NCBI GenBank assembly: GCA_022768865.1
Contig: JALELH010000098.1
Span: 1 to 64,000 of the forward strand
Reading direction: 5' to 3'
DNA: 64,000 bases
Source: Spirochaetia bacterium
GTDB taxonomy: Bacteria; Spirochaetota; Spirochaetia; Treponematales; Treponemataceae
Shown: positions 60,808 through 64,000 of the stretch, in pieces
Layout of the letters: each line of letters starts with the position of its first letter
How positions within the stretch are numbered: position 1 is the first letter of the stretch
Position numbers and translations under genes: made by a program
The notes under the pieces: model-generated
Database searches by the model: none
What the model was told of the DNA's origin: nothing
What the model saw: the letters and a program-made list of their open reading frames with translations, nothing else

Positions 60808-61725
60808 ATGAAAAAATTAATTGGATTTACTTTTATATTCAGCATGATTATGTGCCTTATGTCTTGCAGCGGCAGAGAAAAAAAACTTGACATCCGGCTA
60901 GACGGAAAATCTTATCAGAAAACAGCTATGGTAGTTGCAATCCCTGAAGAAAAAACAGCATTAATAAAAGGCAGCGATTCCAATGCCAGTGAAATTTTTA
61001 CGGAAGGACACGATGTAACTTTAAGTGCCTTTGCCATCGGCCAGTATGAAGTTACGGAAGAATTTTTTGAAGCTGTAATGGGAATAAATCCAAGTGAGGT
61101 TACGGAAGATCTGGCAGAAGATGAAAATCAGAAACTGCGTCCTGTAGAATGGGTAAACTGGTTTGAAGCAATAACATTCTGCAACAAGCTGAGCCTAAAG
61201 ACGGGTCTTGAACCATATTACAGTGTTAAAGCAGACGGCAATGAAATAGACTGGAAAAACTTATCATACGATGATGCCGGTAAAGGCTGGGAAAATGTTT
61301 CATGCACAGGAAGCAATGGTTATCGTCTGCCGACAGAAGCAGAGTGGGAATTTGCTGCCCGCGGCGGAAACCAGAATGATAAGAAAAACTGGAATTATGC
61401 ATATTCCGGAAGCAATTCTATAGACGAAGTTGCCTGGTATCGCGGCAACAGCGGTTTTAAAATTCATGAAGTAGGTAAAAAATCACCCAGCAAATTAAAA
61501 TTATATGACATGACCGGAAATGTATGGGAATGGTGTTATGATTTGCCAGGAAATTTCAGTAAAGAAACCGTAAAAGATTCTATGGGCAACGAAAGTTCTG
61601 AACGCATAATCCGTGGCGGTGACTGGGACTTTGATGCTAGTGGAGCAGCAGTTTCTTACCGCCGCAGCGTTGATCCAGCTTTCCATACCAACGACATTGG
61701 TTTCCGCATTGCACGGTCACTTTAG
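60808..61725 (+). CDS. SUMF1/FGE-fold lipoprotein
   Basis: 305 residues. The signal ends LMSC-SG, a lipobox with Cys near residue 20. The formylglycine-generating-enzyme-like fold spans about 45-305: FAIGQYEVTEEFFEAVMG, PVEWVNWFEAITFCNKLS, YRLPTEAEWEFAARGG, NVWEWCYD, RIIRGGDWDF and DIGFRIARS. The copper-binding cysteines of true FGE are not in evidence, so it is more likely a binding or structural member, common in treponemes. It stands alone. Confidence 0.87.
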   Translation: MKKLIGFTFIFSMIMCLMSCSGREKKLDIRLDGKSYQKTAMVVAIPEEKTALIKGSDSNASEIFTEGHDVTLSAFAIGQYEVTEEFFEAVMGINPSEVTEDLAEDENQKLRPVEWVNWFEAITFCNKLSLKTGLEPYYSVKADGNEIDWKNLSYDDAGKGWENVSCTGSNGYRLPTEAEWEFAARGGNQNDKKNWNYAYSGSNSIDEVAWYRGNSGFKIHEVGKKSPSKLKLYDMTGNVWEWCYDLPGNFSKETVKDSMGNESSERIIRGGDWDFDASGAAVSYRRSVDPAFHTNDIGFRIARSL

Positions 61726-61760
61726 CTTCTTAAATTAGTTTTTCTTAAGACATACAGGTA

Positions 61761-61911
61761 CTACGTGCATCTTATTATTCGTCTATAATCATGTTTTCCA
61801 AGGACTGTAATCATGTTGCCTGGGGACTATAAAAACGTTCTCCATGGACTATAACCATGGTCTTCATCGTCTATAAACACGTTCTCCGTGGACCAAGAAT
61901 ACTCTGCTGAC
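61761..61911. repeat. Array D1: 22-bp tandem units (GACTATAA family)
   Basis: Units anchored on CTATAA start at 61783, 61805, 61827, 61849, 61871 and 61893, exactly 22 bp apart, with a diverged copy (CTACGTGCATC) at 61761. Each has a dyad with a five-base loop of type CAYG-TTYTC-CRTG; CACG-TTCTC-CGTG at about 61878-61890 is perfect. On the minus strand units read TATAGTCC...GAACA, recalling array C. It lies between the convergent ends of the SUMF1 and manA genes. Confidence 0.9.
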
Positions 61912-61967
61912 AGTACCTACAGTATTCTGCGGATAGTACCTGCAGCATTATGAATATAGTACTGTGG
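61912..61967. repeat. Array D2: 23-bp tandem units (AGTACC family)
   Basis: Starting at 61912, 61935 and 61958, units begin AGTACCTACAG, AGTACCTGCAG and AGTACTGTGG (partial). Dyads GTAC-CTACA-GTAT and GTAC-CTGCA-GCAT again have five-base loops. It directly continues array D1 with a slightly different period and sequence. Confidence 0.8.
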
Positions 61968-61991
61968 AAATACATAATCTTCCATTATAAT

Positions 61992-62783
61992 TTACTTTGC
62001 TACGATTTTCATAAACGTTCCATTGCCGCTGAACTTAAGTTCTTCACCGGCTTTTACGGCAATGATGTTTTCTTTTTCAACCACAAGTTTTGTGCCGTCA
62101 CTGGATTCAACATTTACGTTATTTCCTTCAAGCAGGAACAAAAGCGTAGTTTCATCTGCTTTAAGGTTTGTTCCGCTCAAAAGTTCCAGTGCAAAGTACT
62201 TGCATGTAAAACTTTTATCAAAATGCTGAATTTCTGGCAGCATCTTTGACATGGACTTTGAACTTAAAACCTTAAGGCTTTTTTCTACATGAAGTTCCCG
62301 CCCGCGGTTCCAGTCGTAAAGCCTGTAAGTTACGTTGCTTGACTGCTGGATTTCAAGAAGCTTTATTCCGCCGCCAATGGCATGGACTGTTCCAGACGGA
62401 ATAAAAATAAAGTCTCCTTTTTTAACGTTTACAAAATGCAGGTCTTTTTCCAGAGTGCCTGATTTTATGTCGTCAGCAATTTTCTGGCATGTTGCGTCGG
62501 GTTTCAGTCCGTAAACAAGCTTTGCATCAGGTGTGGCATCAAGGATATACCAGCATTCAGTCTTGCCGCGTATGCCCTTGCCTTCAAGTTCTTCTGCGTC
62601 CTTGTCGTCCGGGTGAACCTGAACGGAAAGGGTAGAGTCTGCCTTGATTACTTTTACAATGAGGGGATAGTCTGCCTTTACAAAATCAAGGAATTCTTTC
62701 TGGCAGCCGTCTATGTGCGTAGAAGCAATCCAGTCTTCATAACCCCAGATTTTAGGGCAGTGAATGGCATCAAGTTTAATCAT
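61992..62783 (-). CDS. manA: Mannose-6-phosphate isomerase, class I (short form)
   Basis: 263 residues with AGGAG before the ATG; shorter than the 390-residue enteric enzyme, similar to Bacillus-type ManA. It interconverts mannose 6-phosphate and fructose 6-phosphate. Zinc and active-site blocks: VIKADSTLSVQVHPDDKDAEE (Gln and His ligands), GKTECWYILDA (Glu ligand), FIFIPSGTVHAIGGGI (His ligand) and NVTYRLYDWNRG. It lies 13 bases after a GH130 phosphorylase gene and completes the route from mannoside phosphorolysis to glycolysis. Confidence 0.94.
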   Translation of the reverse strand: MIKLDAIHCPKIWGYEDWIASTHIDGCQKEFLDFVKADYPLIVKVIKADSTLSVQVHPDDKDAEELEGKGIRGKTECWYILDATPDAKLVYGLKPDATCQKIADDIKSGTLEKDLHFVNVKKGDFIFIPSGTVHAIGGGIKLLEIQQSSNVTYRLYDWNRGRELHVEKSLKVLSSKSMSKMLPEIQHFDKSFTCKYFALELLSGTNLKADETTLLFLLEGNNVNVESSDGTKLVVEKENIIAVKAGEELKFSGNGTFMKIVAK

Positions 62784-62796
62784 TCTTTGCTCCTGC

Positions 62797-63783
62797 TTAC
62801 ATCATGTCGTACTTTTTGATGTAGGCGATTGTTTCGTCTACTGTCGTAAAGCAAAGTGCTGTGTTTGTGTCTGCTGCGCCATAGTAAATGGCAATGCGGT
62901 TTGTGGCAGCGTCAACAAGTGCGGCACAAGGGAACACTACGCTTGGAACAAAGCCGCGCTCTTCGTATTCTTCTTCCGGAGTAAGAAGGAAGTTCTGGCA
63001 GCGGTGGATTACTTTTGAAGGATCATTTTTATCAAGGATTGCAGCACCGATTGAATAAATGAATCCTGAGCATGTGCCTGTAACTCCGTGGTAGAACAAA
63101 AGCCATCCTTCTTCTGTTTCAATAGGAGCACATCCTGCACCGATTTTTACTGACTGCCACCATTCCTTTGATTTTCCCATTACCCACTTGTGGTTTCCCC
63201 AGTGCAGAAGGTCATCGCTTTCAGAAAGGAAAATATCGCCGAAAGGTGTGTGTCCGCTGTCTGAAGGGCGTGTAAGCATTAAATACTTGCCGTCAACTTT
63301 TCTTGGGAACAAAACACCGTTGCGGTTAAATGGCAAAAATCCGTTGCCCTTTGTAGTAAATGTCTTAAAGTCCTTTGTTGTAGCAATGCCGATGGAAGCA
63401 CCGTGGAAGTCCGTACACCATACAATGTGGTAAGTGTCATCGATTTTAATAAGGCGAGGATCGTAGGCGTAATTTGGGCTTACGTCGTTGCCTTTTTCGT
63501 CAGTGATTTTAATTGCACCGTCGCTGAACTTCCAGTTGAGTGCGTCATCGCTGAATCCGTAATAAAGGTATGGAATGCCGTTGCATGTTTCTGCACGGAA
63601 TACGCCTACGAATTTGCCGTCTTTCCATGGAGCTACTGCACTGTTAAAAATGCGTGTTACGTTTGGAAGGGGATTGCGTCCGATTACAGGGTTCTTTGAA
63701 TAGCGCCAGATTGGGCGGTTGTATCCTGCAGGTTTTTCTTCCCATGGCATGTTGCTGATTGTTGTTCCGATAGTCTTAATCAT
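62797..63783 (-). CDS. GH130 beta-1,4-mannoside phosphorylase
   Basis: 328 residues with AGGAG before the ATG. GH130 enzymes split beta-1,4-mannosides with phosphate to give mannose 1-phosphate. Seen: RNPLPNVTRIFNSAVAPW, FVGVFRAET, the proton-donor Asp region NYAYDPRLIKIDDTYHIVWCTDFHG, LFPRKVDGKYLMLTRPSD, WQSVKIGAGCAPIETEEGWLLFYHG and VVFPCAALVD. Length and motifs suggest subfamily 2 (mannooligosaccharide phosphorylase). Two GH130 genes and manA in one run point to intracellular beta-mannan catabolism. Confidence 0.9.
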   Translation of the reverse strand: MIKTIGTTISNMPWEEKPAGYNRPIWRYSKNPVIGRNPLPNVTRIFNSAVAPWKDGKFVGVFRAETCNGIPYLYYGFSDDALNWKFSDGAIKITDEKGNDVSPNYAYDPRLIKIDDTYHIVWCTDFHGASIGIATTKDFKTFTTKGNGFLPFNRNGVLFPRKVDGKYLMLTRPSDSGHTPFGDIFLSESDDLLHWGNHKWVMGKSKEWWQSVKIGAGCAPIETEEGWLLFYHGVTGTCSGFIYSIGAAILDKNDPSKVIHRCQNFLLTPEEEYEERGFVPSVVFPCAALVDAATNRIAIYYGAADTNTALCFTTVDETIAYIKKYDMM

Positions 63784-63813
63784 GATTTACTCCTTTGCTT
63801 TGTTTACCGTTTA

Positions 63814-64000
63814 TTATTTTTTTAGAAGTTCAAGGTTCTTGCTTATAAGCTTGCATCTCTGCTGAACGCATTCTACAGAGCGGTGAGGGTCCTTTGGCGT
63901 GTTGAAGATGTAGTCTTCAAGCTGTGCAAGGGTTGTTGTTGCAACGTGAACGCGTGTATCGCTTGAAGCATAGTAAATGAAAACTTCATTCTTCTTGTTT
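63814..64000 (-). CDS. GH130 phosphorylase, C-terminal part (cut by window end)
   Basis: Only the last 61 complete codons are in the window, too short for an ORF listing. The visible residues include [20 protein letters not shown], then [20 protein letters not shown] and [12 protein letters not shown] before TAA. This ending matches GH130 subfamily 1 (4-O-beta-mannosyl-glucose phosphorylase) as remembered. The downstream GH130 gene begins 30 bases after its stop, so the pair and manA form one operon whose upstream part lies beyond the window. Confidence 0.8.
   Translation of the reverse strand, partial: NKKNEVFIYYASSDTRVHVATTTLAQLEDYIFNTPKDPHRSVECVQQRCKLISKNLELLKK

Overview
The window looks like a chromosomal segment of a host-associated spirochaete, most likely a gut- or rumen-type Treponema. 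Reasons: moderately low GC, large lipoproteins with spirochaete-style signal sequences, several class III cyclase and cyclic-di-GMP proteins, bactofilin, a mannan-degrading gene set, and families that resemble Treponema proteins. The genus is inferred from protein content. No rRNA is present and no search was run.

Layout. 1-7.7 kb: a cell-envelope operon (adenylate cyclase, FecR-domain protein, barrel-like outer-membrane protein, a large lipoprotein with a G8 tract in its signal peptide). 7.8-12.8 kb: a PhoB/PhoR-type pair and a Na/Pi transporter, each preceded by a matching Pho-box-like repeat, then NifX-like, rhodanese and VanZ genes. 12.9-14.8 kb: an Rrf2 regulator and a GH5 endoglucanase, closed by a 95-nt palindromic element. 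14.9-19.5 kb (minus): a thiamine operon under a TPP riboswitch (thiM, thiamine-binding protein, thiE, HAD phosphatase, thiD, thiC). 19.5-27.5 kb: MATE exporter, HAD, FGGY kinase, PRPP synthetase, XRE-cupin regulator, a protein of unknown function and a VWA protein.

27.5-32.9 kb is an accessory island: a HigBA-like toxin-antitoxin pair with a palindromic operator, remnants of RhuM and Rpn-type genes, a 950-residue repeat/beta-helix lipoprotein, tRNA-Asn, and three arrays of 22-23-bp tandem repeats with internal dyads. 32.9-45.7 kb: bactofilin, TPR protein, MtaB, OmpA-like protein, GGDEF-EAL and PilZ proteins (a cyclic-di-GMP module), a long GMP synthase, AsnRS, an alternative sigma factor preceded by a sigma-54-type promoter, and a PhnP-like hydrolase. 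45.8-53 kb (minus): L28, then htrA, uvrB, SH3 protein, M48 protease and CHASE2-cyclase, with a hairpin and C9/G9 cluster behind uvrB. 53.1-59.7 kb: a complete trp operon with trpGD and trpCF fusions. 59.7-64 kb: a duplicated hairpin repeat, radC, a SUMF1-like lipoprotein, a fourth tandem-repeat array, manA and two GH130 phosphorylases (the second cut by the window end).

Most notable are the four intergenic arrays near 28.85-29.16, 32.20-32.36, 32.59-32.72 and 61.76-61.97 kb. They differ in sequence but share a 22-23-bp period and an internal dyad in each unit. In the first array the dyad arms change in a compensatory way along the array. Next are the sigma-54-type promoter with distal inverted repeats in front of a sigma gene, the G8 tract in a surface lipoprotein gene, and paired Pho boxes.
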